The notes under the pieces are model-generated. The model searched no databases and was not told where the DNA came from. It worked only from the letters and a program-made list of their open reading frames with translations. The translations under genes and the position numbers were made by a program. Shown here piece by piece: positions 48,170-60,800 of a stretch of 64,000 bases of DNA. How positions within the stretch are numbered: position 1 is the first letter of the stretch; every line of letters begins with the position of its first letter. This stretch comes from Cervus elaphus (Eukaryota > Chordata > Mammalia > Artiodactyla > Cervidae): contig NC_057815.1 in NCBI RefSeq assembly GCF_910594005.1, forward strand, positions 61,394,052 to 61,458,051. Reading direction: 5' to 3'.

Positions 48170-50056
48170 CTCCCTGCTTTTAAAATGTGGTTAGGCCTGG
48201 CCTATCCAGATAATCTCCTTTTCTTACAGCCAAGTATGTCATATAATACAACATAATCAGAGAAGCAAAATCTGTCATATTCACAGTCCTGGGGCTTATA
48301 CATGGTGTGTACACAGGGGGGCGCGAAATCTTAGGCACCATGTTAACATTCTGTCTACTACAAGTATGCTGTAATAACAAAAAGACCCCCCCAAATACAA
48401 GGGCTTAAACAGAATAGAAGTTTACTTTTTCTCTCATAGAACTGTCCAAGTATAAGTACTCCAGGGCTTAAATGGCAGCCTTTGAGTTGTTCTGCCTTCT
48501 TCATGGAAGTGGTCCTTGTCTTCAAAGTCCAAGAGAGTTCACCAGCATGTGTGTTGAGCCCCATCCCAAGTAGTGAGATGGGGGAAAGAGCAGGAGAAGG
48601 CATGCCCTTACCCTTAAGAGCACAGTCTAGCAATGCACACATCATGCATCACACGGACACCCCTAGCTGCAAGGAAAGCTACAGAATGTGATCTTTATTT
48701 TCAGCAACCATCTATCTGAGTTAAAATCAGGTGTTCAATTAGTAAAGAAAGAAGGGGACAATGGATGCTGGGGACAACTAGAGGCTATAGCACAGTGAAC
48801 ACTCTTCTTCCAGATGTCCCCAAGGCCTGTTCCTTCATTTCAAGTTTTGGCTTCAAGAGACCTCATTAGTGAGTTCTTCTCTGACTACCTAGCATAAAAT
48901 AGCAACAGTATCCCCATCTTCCTTGTCCTTCTTACTCTGCATTAATTTTCTCCATAGCACTTATTATCATCTCATATCAGTACATACTTAATTGCTTATT
49001 GTCTGTTTCCCCTGACTAGAAGTCTAAGCTCCATGGTGACAGATTCTGACTGCTCTCTGCTCTCTCCAGTGCTAGGCACCATAAGTAGGTGACCAGAAAA
49101 TATTTGTGGAACAAATGCATAAATGTACAGCAATCTTTATTAATGAGAAAGAGGTCAGACTCTGGAAGTCAGACTGGACTGAAAACTTGACTCCACCAAT
49201 TACTAGTTGTGAGACATTTTTCTACAGTTTCATTTTTCTGTGTGTAAAACAAAGATAATAATAGTACTTACTTTACAGTGTTGTTGTGAGAATTAAATGA
49301 GTTGTTATATAAAATGCTTAAATTAGAGCCTGGTAGATAATAAGCATGTGATATAACTGATTTGTGCAAACTATATATTTTTGTTGTTGTTTATGGCACT
49401 CTACCAACTGCTGTGGACATAATGGTGAATGAGACATAAAAACGTTCAGTAAGGGCCATATGAGGAGAGGATGGGTTGCAATTTTAAATAGGGTAATTAG
49501 TAAAAGGTGGCATCTAAACAGGAAAGGAAAGGTGGGAAAGAGGGTAGCACTTCCCCCTGTCTATTGCCTGGTTAATTCTAATTTATCTTTCAAGTCTCAG
49601 CTTTAGAATCACTTTCCCCGGGGAAGTTCTTCATCCCACACACAGTTAAGTTAGTACTACTGTCTGTTCTCATTGCAATGCTTATTTCTTCTTCATGACA
49701 TACACCACAGTTGTGATTACTTGTTCTATATTGACCTTCACCATACCCACATTAAGTTCTAAGAAAACGACTGCATCTTTCTCATTCACCTCTGTATCTT
49801 CAGGGCCTAACAATGTTGGTAAAAGCAGTCACTCAAGTATTTGTGAATTATTATAAATATATGGAAGAATGTGGGGCATACCCAGAAAAACAAAGAGACC
49901 AGAGTTAGCAGGATGTGTCTGAACACTACAAGTAAATTGATTCTTTTATAACCAAGGATAAGAGAGTCAAAAGCTGGCTAAAGATGAGGTCAGAGCCCAT
50001 CAGAGAAAGCTTCAGCTGTGAGGAGGAGTCTGAAGGTCATGGAAGGCATTAAGTAG
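48170..50056. other. intergenic, no gene; old L2 and MIR pieces
   Basis: 49,020-49,120 resembles an L2 3' end and 49,150-49,380 a MIR. The rest is unrecognised. Confidence 0.45.
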
Positions 50057-50189
50057 ATGAGTACCATGGTTAAATTTCTATTTTACAAGAATCACTCTTG
50101 GTTAGTATGGAAAGTGGATTGGCAGTACCTCCCAGCAGCCATTCTTTTCTTTCTTAGTAACAGAACCTCAAAGTTAAAAAAAAAAAAAA

Positions 50190-50480
50190 AAGCTTTATTT
50201 ATTTATGTATTCTTATGGCTGCACCGGGTCTTTGTTGCTGCACTCAGGTCTCCTCTAGTTGCAGTGAGCCGGAGCTACTCTCTAGTTGCAGTACACAGGC
50301 CTCTCATTGCAGCGATTTCTCTTGTTGTGGAGCATGGGCTCTAGGTGCCCACGCTTCAGTAGTTGTGGCATGCAGGCTTAGTTGTCCTGTGGCATGTGGC
50401 ATATTCCCAGACCAGGGGTCAAACTCATATCCCCTACATTGGCAGGCAGATTCTTCACCACTGAGCTACCAGGGAAGCCC
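50190..50480 (-). mobile_element. CHR-type SINE
   Basis: Reverse copy ending GAGCTACCAGGGAAGCCC, bounded by CAGAACCTC at 50161-50169 and 50481-50489. Confidence 0.8.
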
Positions 50481-50776
50481 CAGAACCTCCCACTTTTAAC
50501 TGGGTAAATGACTAGTAAGATTAAAGATAACATTTCCCAGCCTCCCACATAATAAGATCTGAATAATTTGCTGCAGACAGAGGTTTTTGGGTGTTGACTT
50601 ATCTCATTAAGGAAGGAAGATACAAAAAGTGAAATTTTGAATGAAAAGAACTTCAAAATCATTGGCAAAATGTCAAATTTTGCCAGACAGCAGATTCATT
50701 GCTGTCCCTTTTGATTAAAAGCCTTTCTCTTATTATATAAATAGTTGATTGAGCTAGGAAGAGACTGAAAGACACT

Positions 50777-52640
50777 CATTCAACAAATATTTATCAAGCA
50801 CTTTTATGTGCCAGGCAAGGTGATAAGGATACAATGGTGAGCAATACAGACATGGACTCTGACCTCATGGGGTTTATAATTACCAAGTGTACAAGCGCTA
50901 CAAGCCAAAAGCAGAAGCACTTATGGGAACTGGAGTCTGGGATGAGTTATCTGAGGAAAGTATTTGAACTAAGTACTCAAGAATGAGTAGAAATGAGGTG
51001 GGTAAAGGGGGAAAGCACTGCAAGTCAGGAAACAAGAGGTACAAAGGCAAAAGCACTGCAAGTCAGGAAAAAACAGGTACAAAGGAATCAGGTATGACAG
51101 GTTAGAGGAATTGAAAGGCCAGGGTGGTTAGAACACACAGAGAGTGAGGTGTGTGGTTCATTTCAATTCAGCTCAACTCAACAGTTATTAACTGCCCATT
51201 AACTTGACAAGATTAACGTGACTGACAAGATTAAGCTGAGGTAGGCAGGGGCTGGATCATGCAGGGCCTTGTAGGTCACATACAGAATGTGTTTTTATTC
51301 TAAAAATGGGGAACTATTGCAAGGTCTTAAGCATCAGTTTGTGTCCTCTGGCTAACGCATGGAGAATAGATTGGAGGGCTGCAAAAGTGAGTATGAGAAG
51401 CAGCAGGAATTGCAATAATCCTGGTGAGAGATTGTGATGATGAAGAGAAGCAGACAGAATCAGGGATTTTTAGAAATTTAATCTGATAGGACTTTGGCAG
51501 TTGAGTGAAGGGATGAGTGAGGTTTCTAGTTTCTGCAACTGCTTGAGTACCAGGCATAGGAGGAAAAGTTTATCAGAAAACATGTTGAATTGGGATGTTT
51601 TTGAAACACCTAAGTGGAGACATCAATCAAGTAGCTCAGAGGAGAGATATGAGTCATCAGTAACTAGGGCTCAGCATGAGGATGAAACAATCCCAGAAAA
51701 ATGACTGAGAAAGAACAGGACCTAGAGAAACTTTTAGATTTAATGGGTGGAGGCAGGTAATCCTACAAAGGAGGCTAAGAAGTTGTGGCCACAGGTAGTA
51801 GTAAAACCATGAGTGGAATCACAGATACCAGTGAGAGTGTTGATGAAGAACTAGTCAACAGTACCAGATGCCACTGAGAAATGAAGTAAGCTGGGGAAAT
51901 AGCCACTGGATTCAGGGCTATGAAGGTCACTTGGTGAGCTAGGGTGAGCTCACAAACTATTTCAATAAAGGCTGCTGTTCTGTGCTCAGTCGTGTCTGAC
52001 TCTTTGCAACCCCATGGATTGTAGCCCACCAGGTTCCTCTGTCTATGGGGTTTCCCAGGTAAGAATACTGGAGTGGGTTGCCATTTTCTTTTCCTCAATA
52101 AAGGTTACAGAAGTCAAAATAGTGGGAGGAGGAGTGGGAATAGAGGGGACCTAAGTATTAATATCCAACTGTTCTGAGAAGTTCAGCTGTAAAGTGGAAA
52201 AAAGTACATGGTACCTGAGAGATAAGAGGGGTCTGTTTGTTTTAATGGGAGCCTTCAGCATGTTTAGACACTTATGATAAGAATTTAGTAAAGTGGGGAA
52301 AAGTCAGAGGTCTCCAAAGAAGGAAGGACTAGGATTCAGGGCCCAGGCATTGGCACTGGCCTTGAGAAGGGATGCCTGTCCTGTTTAAATGGGAGGGAAA
52401 GAGGAAAATGGTGCAGATGGAGATGGGTGACCAAGTTATGAGTTGCAAGATGTTATCAGAGCTCCTAATTGATAGCTTCCATTTTCGCCTGTGAAGTAAA
52501 TATGAGGTTACTTGCAGAAAGCGAACAGAATGGTGGAGATAAGAGGGTTAAGAATATTGGTTTGAAATAGTCATTGCAGGGAACAGGAGAAATGACTGGA
52601 AAGATCTACTGGGATTACAGGGGCAGAGACTCCATTTGAA
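50777..52640. other. ancient interspersed repeat sequence, intergenic
   Basis: Text such as CATTCAACAAATATTTATC and CATGCAGGGCCTTGTAGGTC belongs to a widespread old mammalian repeat I cannot name with confidence. No gene. Confidence 0.4.
51972..52094 (-). mobile_element. Bov-tA SINE, truncated
   Basis: Flanked by TCAATAAAGG at 51962-51971 and 52095-52104. Confidence 0.85.
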
Positions 52641-52649
52641 GTTAACCAT

Positions 52650-52868
52650 GAGCTTCCCTGGTGGCTCAGACAGTAAGGAATCCACGTGCAGTGTGGGAGA
52701 CCTGGGTTCAATCCCTGGGTTGGGAAGATCCCCTGGAGGAGGGCATGGCAACCCACTCCGGTATTCTTGCCTGGAGAATCCCCATGAACAGAGGAGTCTG
52801 GCAGGCCACCGTCCATGGGGTCACAAAGGGTTGGATGTGACTGAGCAACTAAGTACACACAGCACACA
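52650..52868 (+). mobile_element. Bov-tA SINE
   Basis: GAGCTTCCCTGGTGGCTCAG head to GACTGAGCAACTAAGTACAC. Confidence 0.9.
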
Positions 52869-53083
52869 TGGATTCAGTGATAAAAATTTGCTCTATAGTG
52901 ATTTCCTTGGGCAGTTTTTTTTTAAGACTCATTCTTTTGACATGAACATTATCTCTGCAGTTTGTCCCCAGTCTCTGTGTGTCTGCTCTTTAGTATGAAG
53001 ACAGAATCCCCTATAGGTGGTAGGTAGCACAGCTGGGGTTAGAGTGTATGGGCAGGGGGTGGGGAGGGGTGACCCCTTCCCGG

Positions 53084-53284
53084 AGCTTTTCATTTGGCTG
53101 AGCTGGGTCTCAGTCGCAGCACACAGAATCTTGGATCTTCACTGCACTATGTGGGATTTTTCAGCTGAGGCATGTGAACTCTCAGTTGTGGCATGTGGGA
53201 TCTAGCTCTCCAACCAGGGATTGAACCTGGGCCCCCTGAATCAGGAACATCAAGTCCTAGCCACCAGACCACCAGGGAAGTCCC
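53084..53284 (-). mobile_element. CHR-type SINE
   Basis: TTGGCTGAGCTGGGTCTCAG to CCACCAGGGAAGTCCCC. Confidence 0.8.
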
Positions 53285-53289
53285 CCTTG

Positions 53290-55313
53290 GTCAGCTTTTA
53301 GATGTCCAAAGGCAGGCACAAATGTTTCATTTTTATCAAAGTCCAACAGCGATGAAAGGAAATTCAGCTTATTCGAAAAGAAGGACTAGAATGGAAAAAA
53401 AAAAAAAAAATGGTAGAGGAATAGTTCATTAAACAAAGTGGAAGGAATAGTCAGTGAATAAGATGCAATAGTGTTTTGAAGATGGAGCAGTTTAGGGTGG
53501 TGACAATGGCCAGCATATAACTAAGCGTGGCTAAGACAGAGCAGAAATCATTGGAGATTGGGCCAAGGAACTAAGAGACAGAAACACAGAATGGACTGTC
53601 TGTGTAACATTTAAAGTACCAAGGGATGGATAGGAAGATGAAGGTCTAACTAGAGGAAAGTAGGAGAGTGGCAGTTATTAAGGATAAGTTCTAAGAGAGG
53701 GTGGTAGAGTTGAATAGGCCCAAAGGAATTAGACTTGACAAATGAGCAGGCAGTTAAGTTCTAAAGCCACAATGGCAAGAATAACCCTGTCTCAAGTATG
53801 TTTGTGAAAAAATGATAAAGCTTTATCAATGTTTATCATTGTGTTGTGCTTGAAATGTCACATTGCTTTCATTATACCAATGGCTAACACTTTTTATGCC
53901 AAGACCTGAGGGAGGCTTCAGTGACAATTGAAGATGGATAGTAGGAGTAAGGTTCTTTTCATAAGTACTGAACATATTTATACACAGAAGAGATTGAAAG
54001 GTTAAGGAACTAACTCATGGATCAGACTGAGAAACACTTATTTTTCCATGCCTAGGGACAGGATGACTGCAGATGAGCAAACAAATACACACTGGAAGTT
54101 CGAAGAATATAGACTTGGTAATTCCTTGGTTGTCTAGTAGTTACGGTCAGGGGTTCACTGCCTGGTTAGGAAACTAAGAACCCAGCAAAGGACAAAAAAA
54201 GAACATAGGCTTTAAGAGTCAGACAGATCTGTGTTGTTAACCCTTCTCCAGCAATTACTCAATTATGTGACATGGGAACACAGATAATTCACATTGGAAG
54301 TTTATTGCAACATTTATTATATAAATATTGATGTGGAAGAATCTTTCGACCATCACCACAGTACTCCAGGTCCCTGTTCCCGATATCTTTGGGACTTGGG
54401 AAATTCACAAGTGGTTTCACCTGCATGTATACTTTCCAAGAGACTTTATTGGGCAAACAGGCCACTCAGTAGGAAAGTTCCAGTCAACAACTTTTTTGTT
54501 AAGAAAGGTTCTTAATAAACCTGTACAAGATTTGTTCCGATAAAGAGAGCTACTTTTCTCCACAGGTAACTGTGTATAAGGTGGGCTTCTGGTACATACT
54601 AAATTCTTGCTTCTTCACCTGTTGAGTGAGGGTAATACCTACATCAGAACCTATACAAAATGGGTACTCAAAAGATATTTTGAAAGGCAGCCTGGTGGAG
54701 TAAAGAAAACATGGATTTTAAAGTCAGATCTGCATTTTTAGACATGGTCTGTTACTAGAGAATTTCAACATCCTGATATATACAGGGGTGAAAATATCTG
54801 CTTTGGGGGTGGTTGTACTTAAAAAATGGCTACTGTGGGAGCCAATGTCTAAGAACTATTTCCATTTTAAAAATAAAACATGGTCACCTGATACGGAGGA
54901 ACAGAAGAAAAGTTAAAACAGCTAGAATGACACAAAAAGGACACAAGAATGGCAAGAAAACTCAGTGATGGAGTGATAGGTCATTCAGATGGTTGAATAC
55001 AGAAGTAAACTCCACGGAGGGCAATAATAAGGAAAGAGCAGAGGGGCTGGAATTAGAAATCGCAGAACAGGCACAGTGGGAACACATAGCGGTGGAGGAA
55101 GAGATGGAATTAGGAGATTACAGGCAGGAAGTGAGACATAAGGTGACATTCAAGAAGTCCTGAAGATTTTACTTTCTTCCCTTTTCTTTCCATAAGCATC
55201 ACCACCTACTTCTCCCTTAGGTTTTTATCCCTCAAGTCTGAGTGTATTGCAGAACATGGTTTCACAAGTTTTCCCCTTCCTGACTGCTTCTGAAGACAAG
55301 AACACAGATTTTC
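53290..55313. other. intergenic tract downstream of TIMM10B, no gene seen
   Basis: AT-rich; a CHR SINE remnant at about 54,118-54,200 and MIR-like bits around 54,210-54,260 and 54,600-54,750. A longer TIMM10B 3'UTR could extend into the right part. Confidence 0.45.
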
Positions 55314-55319
55314 TTTATT
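55314..55319 (-). terminator. TIMM10B: putative TIMM10B polyadenylation signal
   Basis: TTTATT on the plus strand reads AATAAA on the minus strand, about 580 bp after the TIMM10B stop. Other distal signals exist (for example near 54,447), so the used site is uncertain. Confidence 0.4.
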
Positions 55320-55897
55320 TAAAGATTTAACTGCTCATCCTAAGAAGACAGAAAATATTAAGTGAGTAACATCTTGAGGAAGTGGTTGATGTTCCAGAAC
55401 AGCCCTGAATTCTTACAGGTTTCATCTCTGTCTGAGGCTACTGACTTCCCAGGAGGTAATGCCTAAACGCCCTGTGGATTCTTAATCTGTTTTCCAAGAT
55501 ATCTCCAAGCAAGCCATTTAAGTCAGACAGATTTAAGGACAGCTAGATAGAGTTCCCATTTTCTATCATCGGGGCAACCAACTTGTTGCTATTGCCAGTC
55601 TTAAAATTGTACCCTCAGCTCTTGCTTTATCCAGATGCCTGGTTATAGGCTTTCCTTCTACATACAGAAGGCAATTTCTCTGCTTCCAGGGCTGAAGCAC
55701 TAACTGACAGAATAATAAAGATGGTGCCAACAATGCGGGCGAAACTTCCTTGCCCAGAATATAAACCAAACAGAGGAAAAGTGGGTTTATTAGCTCCAGG
55801 AAAAGGAGCAACAGTACCCATCTCTCGGACAACTCCTCACTTGCTATACACAGGCTGCACCCAGCCCTAGGTCCACTGGCTCCTTCAACTTGAGGCT

Positions 55898-56110
55898 TCA
55901 TCCAGCGCCTCCTTTCCCGAGGTTTGCGGATGGCGAGCTGCTAGATGGAGAGGTTTCTGGTTGTTCAGCAGCTGCATGTGGCACAGCTGAGGCAGCCTCG
56001 TAGTCTGCCATGCGGCGCTGTACCAGGGCAGGCATGAGCTGCACGTAGGCGGCCATGAGGCGGTGATTAGAATGGATCAGCTTCCCGGCACAGCTGTGCA
56101 GACAGGCCTC
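55898..56110 (-). CDS. TIMM10B: TIMM10B exon 3 (second CX3C, stop)
   Basis: Acceptor TTCCTTCTAG. Begins EACLHSC and ends TGA at 55898-55900. The last about 25 residues are low-complexity Ser, Pro, Ala and Gly. Confidence 0.95.
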   Translation of the reverse strand, partial: EACLHSCAGKLIHSNHRLMAAYVQLMPALVQRRMADYEAASAVPHAAAEQPETSPSSSSPSANLGKGGAG

Positions 56111-56630
56111 CTAGAAGGAAGACAGGATGGAAGCAGAAGTCAAAGGAGTCCTGTCAGGTCCTGCCGGAACTCCAGCCTAGGGGCGAGGGTCATAGAAAGG
56201 CCGGGGCCAGAGGTAGGGGAAGCGGCGAAAGACAGAAGCAGTATACTGTTAACTCTAAGGATCGAGGGTAATTCCCCTACTCAGTTCCCCACCTAACCTC
56301 CTCAGCATCCAGAGCTCGGTGGTGCAGGCTGGGCACGCAGCGCTGGAAGCAGAGTTCCGTCATCCGATTGTAGACCAAAAGGAAGTCCCGCAGCTGAGAG
56401 GAAGGGGGACAAGGAACTCAGCAAAGAGGGGCCACATTTTAATTCAAGACCGCGCCGCCCGAGCTTTCCCAGGACCGCGCGCCACGGCCCGACTTTCCCT
56501 GCCCTCAGATGCTTGGCTATTTGGGGTTCCCGATATGCAGACAAGATGCTAGTTGAACGCATGGCCCTAAAGCGACTTAGCTCCCACTCACGTTTCTCAA
56601 TTGCTGCTGCTGCTGCTGTTGCTGCTCCAT
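55898..56630 (-). CDS. TIMM10B: TIMM10B (Tim10b/FXC1), small Tim chaperone of the TIM22 complex
   Basis: Three exons give 115 codons: MEQQQQQQQQLRN, then LRDFLLVYNRMTELCFQRCV..., then EACLHSCAGKLIHSNHRLMA. The twin CX3C motifs CFQRC and CLHSC are intact; they form the two intramolecular disulfides of small Tim proteins. Known role: membrane-associated intermembrane-space chaperone delivering carrier proteins to the TIM22 insertase. Human TIMM10B is 103 residues; here the Ser/Pro/Gly-rich C-terminus is about 12 residues longer. The 3'UTR probably runs to a polyA signal (AATAAA on the minus strand) at 55,314-55,319. The gene is head to head with ARFIP2. Confidence 0.96.
56298..56393 (-). CDS. 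TIMM10B: TIMM10B exon 2 (first CX3C)
   Basis: Acceptor CCTCTCAG, donor GAGGAG|GTTAGG. 32 codons containing CFQRC and ending LHHRALDAEE. Confidence 0.95.
56592..56630 (-). CDS. TIMM10B: TIMM10B exon 1 (start codon, polyQ)
   Basis: ATG at 56628-56630, followed by an eight-Gln run encoded by a CAG/CAA repeat, then donor AGAAAC|GTGAGT. 13 codons, phase 0. Confidence 0.95.
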
Positions 56631-56639
56631 CACGCCACC

Positions 56640-56860
56640 AGCGTGAGCTCTAGGTTATTTCCTTTTCAGCCTCTCGGTAACGCCCCGGAAGTGACGTCTC
56701 GTAGCTCCCCAGGGACAGAAGGGTTGGCTCCAGGATCGCCCTGCCCCAGATGTTAACGTCACTTCCGCCCTCATAATCTGCGACGTGGCCGGCTTCTTCT
56801 GCCCGGGTGGGGACGTCACTTCCGCCGAGTCCCTGACCTGCTGCTAGGATCGCGACGGGA
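56640..56860. promoter_or_regulatory. TIMM10B-ARFIP2 bidirectional promoter with three ETS-CRE composite sites
   Basis: Between the TIMM10B ATG (56,630) and the ARFIP2 first exon lie three copies of the 12-mer CGGAAGTGACGT: plus strand at 56,686-56,697, minus strand at 56,756-56,767 and 56,813-56,824. Each fuses an ETS site (CGGAAGT) directly to a CRE half (TGACGT). The stretch is CpG-rich and lacks TATA. Head-to-head genes this close usually share a promoter. Confidence 0.75.
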
Positions 56861-56927
56861 ACTGGAGCCGGAGGTCCCCGCGCTGCCCGGGCCTGGCGCC
56901 CTGAGGGGAAGAGCGGCCCGGCCCGAG
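56840..56927 (+). other. ARFIP2: ARFIP2 untranslated exon 1 (5' end approximate)
   Basis: GC-rich leader ending CGGCCCGAG|GTGAGA at 56,927/56,928, a good donor facing the acceptor CTTTACAG at 57,731-57,732. Transcription start is guessed from the promoter position. Confidence 0.6.
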
Positions 56928-57374
56928 GTGAGAGGGACATGCATGGGCGAGTGCAAGTTGAATGCACGAACCTGACCAGAGGGCAAGATGCCTCTGAGCC
57001 CTGGGGAAGGATGAGGACACACCTGATGCCCAGGTGTATGTGGGGGAGGGCGGAGACTCACACACCTGGGGAAACTAAACTGACTTTGGAAGGGATCACC
57101 TACCTATGTCCTGGGAAAGAAGAGGTTTTTCCTAGAGGTCAAGAACTTAGACCAACTGATTCAACTAAGGCCTCGGGGGGCAGGGCCCGAGGAAGACGAG
57201 GTGCATGGGATGGAGGAGGGGAAGACCACCTGCTGGAAAGGGGAAGAAACACGAAAGGAGCGTGAACAGCCAAACAGTGGTGAACATAACTGAATGGCAG
57301 TAGACACCTGAGCTCGGGGAAAGGGGTTAATCTCCTGATGGGGAGAAACACCTGCATGGGGATGAGTTTCTTGA

Positions 57375-57490
57375 GAACACAAACTTTCTCTCTCTTGTTT
57401 GCTGCTGTATCTCCATCGTCTGAGATAGTGTGTGACACATAGTAGGCACTCATTAAATGTATGTGGAGTGATTGAATGCGTGAATAATCA
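57375..57490 (+). mobile_element. L2 3' end
   Basis: GTGTGACACATAGTAGGCAC then TCATTAAATGTATGTGGAGTG, inside ARFIP2 intron 1. Confidence 0.65.
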
Positions 57491-57774
57491 GCGGAGTTCT
57501 GGTAGGGTGAGGGGTTCATGGGGACGTGACCTCAGGTCAGGCACACTTGAGGCCTGGGTTTGCCTGTGTACAAATATGCACCTTGGAGGGGAGAAATACA
57601 CAGAGTTCAGGGAAGAATGGTGGCCAAACCCCAGAACCCTGAAGCCCTGGGACAACCTCTTAAATGGTAGGGGAGACCTTCCTCTTTGGAGTACTGGCCA
57701 GTTTCCAGAGCTGTCTGTGTTGGGCTTTACAGGGCGCTGGGGTGGAGACCTTGACTCCAGTCCCTTCGCTCGCC

Positions 57775-57873
57775 ATGACGGACGGGATCCTAGGGAAGGC
57801 AGCCACAATGGAGATCCCCATCCATGGGAACGGTGAAGCTGGGCAGCTTCCTGAGGATGATGGGCTGGAGCAG
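57775..57873 (+). CDS. ARFIP2: ARFIP2 coding exon 1
   Basis: ATG at 57775 in context CGCCATGA; 33 codons ending GLEQ before donor CAG|GTGCTT. The exon itself begins at 57,733 with UTR. Confidence 0.96.
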
Positions 57874-60800
57874 GTGCTTCTGTTTGATTCTTCATATTGT
57901 TTCAATTGAGGAATCTCAACTCATAAACCCTGAACTCTCACCTCTGTTCCAGTAACCTTCCCCTAACGTACCTAACTCCCTTCAGTCTTTTTACAAATCT
58001 TTGTTCTGATTTTGTGCAGACTTCCCTTGTGTGCTCTTTCTATGATGCTTCAATCCAAGCTTGTTTTCACCCCCAAAATGCTTCAGCTGCCCCTATGTTC
58101 CTGAAGCCCCCTCTTCTCTGGCCTATAGGACCTCCAGCAGGTGATGGTGTCAGGACCCAACCTCAATGAAACCAGCATTGTGTCTGGTGGCTATGGGGGC
58201 TCTGGTGACGGACTCATCCCCACAGGTATGAATGATCAGAACAGGACAGGGTGCTTGAGCAGAGATGGGGAGAGGGATGGTTCCAGGGAGCATCAAAAGT
58301 TCAAAGTTCAAAGTGAAGTTGCTCAGTTGTGTCCGACTCTTTGAGACCCCATGGATTGTAGCCTGCCAGGCTCCTCTGTCCATGGGATTTTCCAAGCTTG
58401 AGTACTGGAGTGGGTTGCCATTTCCTTCTCCAGGGGATCTTCCTGACCCAGGGATCGAACCCAGGTCTCCCGCACTGCAGGCAGACTCTTTGCTGTCTGA
58501 GCCACCAGGGAAGCCCTAGATTATGGGAGCATAGACTATGTCTAAGAAGGCTTGCATTTTGTTTGGAGATCCTTGGAACCTCTCCTAGTATGAGCCTTAT
58601 GGAATCTCAGCCCAAAGCCAGCTCCCAGAGTTGGCCTTCTGCTCCCAGTTGCAGTTTAGCCCCACTTGTACCTTCCACTGCTGTCAGTACCTGAGACAAG
58701 CAAAGAACTCTGTTTCACAGCTCTCCTTCCCCCTAATCTGCTCTAGAGCCTGAATCTGATTTGGAACTTTGTGAGGCTTCTCAGAGCTTTAATTTGACTC
58801 TTAACGTTTAGAAGAACAGTTGTGAATCTCACACTGACTAGAATCAACATGGGAATTGTCAACCGGGTTTTCTGTTTGCCTGACTCACCATCCATGATCA
58901 GTCACCCATGCTGGGCCTACTTCCTGCTGTTTCCTCTACCCCTGTACACATGCCACTCCCTCTTCCCCCCTTTTCCAACCCTCACTTTAAGAAGAGGGCA
59001 ACGTGTATTGGGATTTGGGTCTCAGGGCACAACGTATAAGTTCCTCCTAGTGACCAAGAGAATCTAATTGTCTCTAGCTTCTGCTCCTTCAGGGAAGTCA
59101 TTTTCATGTGCTGGGAGGGGAGTGTGGGAGGAACCACAGAGGTGTCTGATTGTATCTGAGAGAGACTGGTGTCAGAGAACTTGGTCCTTTAGGGTCTGGC
59201 CGCCATCCATCTCACAATGCTACTCCTGCTGGCCCTGGAGATGAGGTGGCTCGGGGCATCGCTGGAGAGAAGTTCGACATCGTCAAGAAATGGGGCATCA
59301 ATACATATAAGGTGGGATTCAAGCACCTCTCCCTTCCCCCGAACTGTCCTGGGTACCTTTTCCCCATCTTCCAGATCCTAATATCCCAGCTATGGCTGAG
59401 ACTCGGAAGCCTGGGGATGCTGGGGTAGGTGCCTTTTGCGGGGGCAGCGTGCTAGGGTCTCTGACCTGCTCCCCCACTTCCCATTAGTGCACAAAGCAGC
59501 TGTTATCAGAGCGATTTGGCCGAGGCTCCCGGACTGTGGACCTGGAGCTGGAGCTGCAGATCGAGCTGCTGCGTGAGACGAAGCGCAAGTATGAGAGTGT
59601 CCTGCAGCTGGGCCGGGCACTGACAGCCCACCTCTACAGCCTGCTGCAGACCCAGCATGCACTGGGGGACGCCTTTGCTGACCTCAGCCAGAAGTCCCCA
59701 GAGCTCCAGGTGCCTCGGTCAGGCCAAAGAGGGTGGGGGGACTGGGCCCAGGCCCTCCCAGGCAGTCACCCCTCAGCCTCCCTCCCTCCCTCCCTCCTGC
59801 AGCCCAGAGGGAGAACCCCTCCAGGGTGGGCCCAGCCCCGCCCCCAGCAGCACTCACCTGTGGAGGCAGCCTAAGGGTTTGTACAGAGGTCCAGAAGTGG
59901 GCGGCGGTGGGGGAGGCGGCACACCAGGTGCCTCACGAGTAACCCTTCTCTGCGTTGACGAGAATGCCTTCTGTGCTCAGCCTAATCAGAGCCCCTCCCT
60001 TGCCTGCTGCACTGGCTTTCCCTATTCCAGTCCTGTGAACTTATCTGAGACCCCCCCCCACTCCCACATTCCTGCCCCAGGGTGGCCCCACTAACTTTCT
60101 GGCAAAGAGAGCCTTGCTGGAGGCAGTCCTGACTTGTTCCAGTGTCATTGGCTGTTTCCTCCCGGGAGAGAAGGGGGAGGACGGGCCCTTTAGCTCCAGT
60201 CAGGTGGTGACTGTTACTCAAGGCCTGTCCCTTCCTTCTGCCCGCAGGAGGAATTTGGCTACAACGCAGAGACGCAGAAGCTGCTGTGCAAGAACGGAGA
60301 GACATTGCTAGGGGCTGTGAACTTCTTTGTCTCTAGCATCAACACATTGGTAACCAAGACCATGGAAGACACTCTCATGACTGTCAAACAGTATGAGGCT
60401 GCCAGGTGTGGGCACTGGCAGGGCCTAGGGTTCTGGGAGTTGGCTGGCATGGGTGAAGGTTTGAGCTTTAGGGGCAAGAGAATTGAGAAAAGTAGGAGAG
60501 TATGTGTGGAGGGCAAAGGGGTGGAGACCAGCCCATATCACCCCCTCCCCAGGCTGGAATATGATGCCTACCGGACAGACTTAGAGGAGCTGAGCCTAGG
60601 CCCCCGGGATGCAGGGACGCGTGGTCGACTCGAGAGTGCCCAAGCCACTTTCCAGGCCCATCGGGACAAATATGAGAAGCTGCGGGGAGATGTGGCCATC
60701 AAGCTCAAGTTCCTGGAAGAAAACAAGGTGCTAACCCCACCCCTTTGACCCAGCCCACCTTTCCATCTGTACCACTGACCTTCCCCTCAAACTCCCCATC

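Noticed and set aside
57432..57836. 134-codon open frame overlapping the ARFIP2 start
   Set aside because: Spans an intron and the ARFIP2 5'UTR in another frame; the ARFIP2 frame from 57,775 matches the known protein exactly.
10356..58517. tRNA-like A and B boxes in many places
   Set aside because: They are heads of Bov-tA and CHR SINEs, not functional tRNA genes; no cloverleaf is intact.
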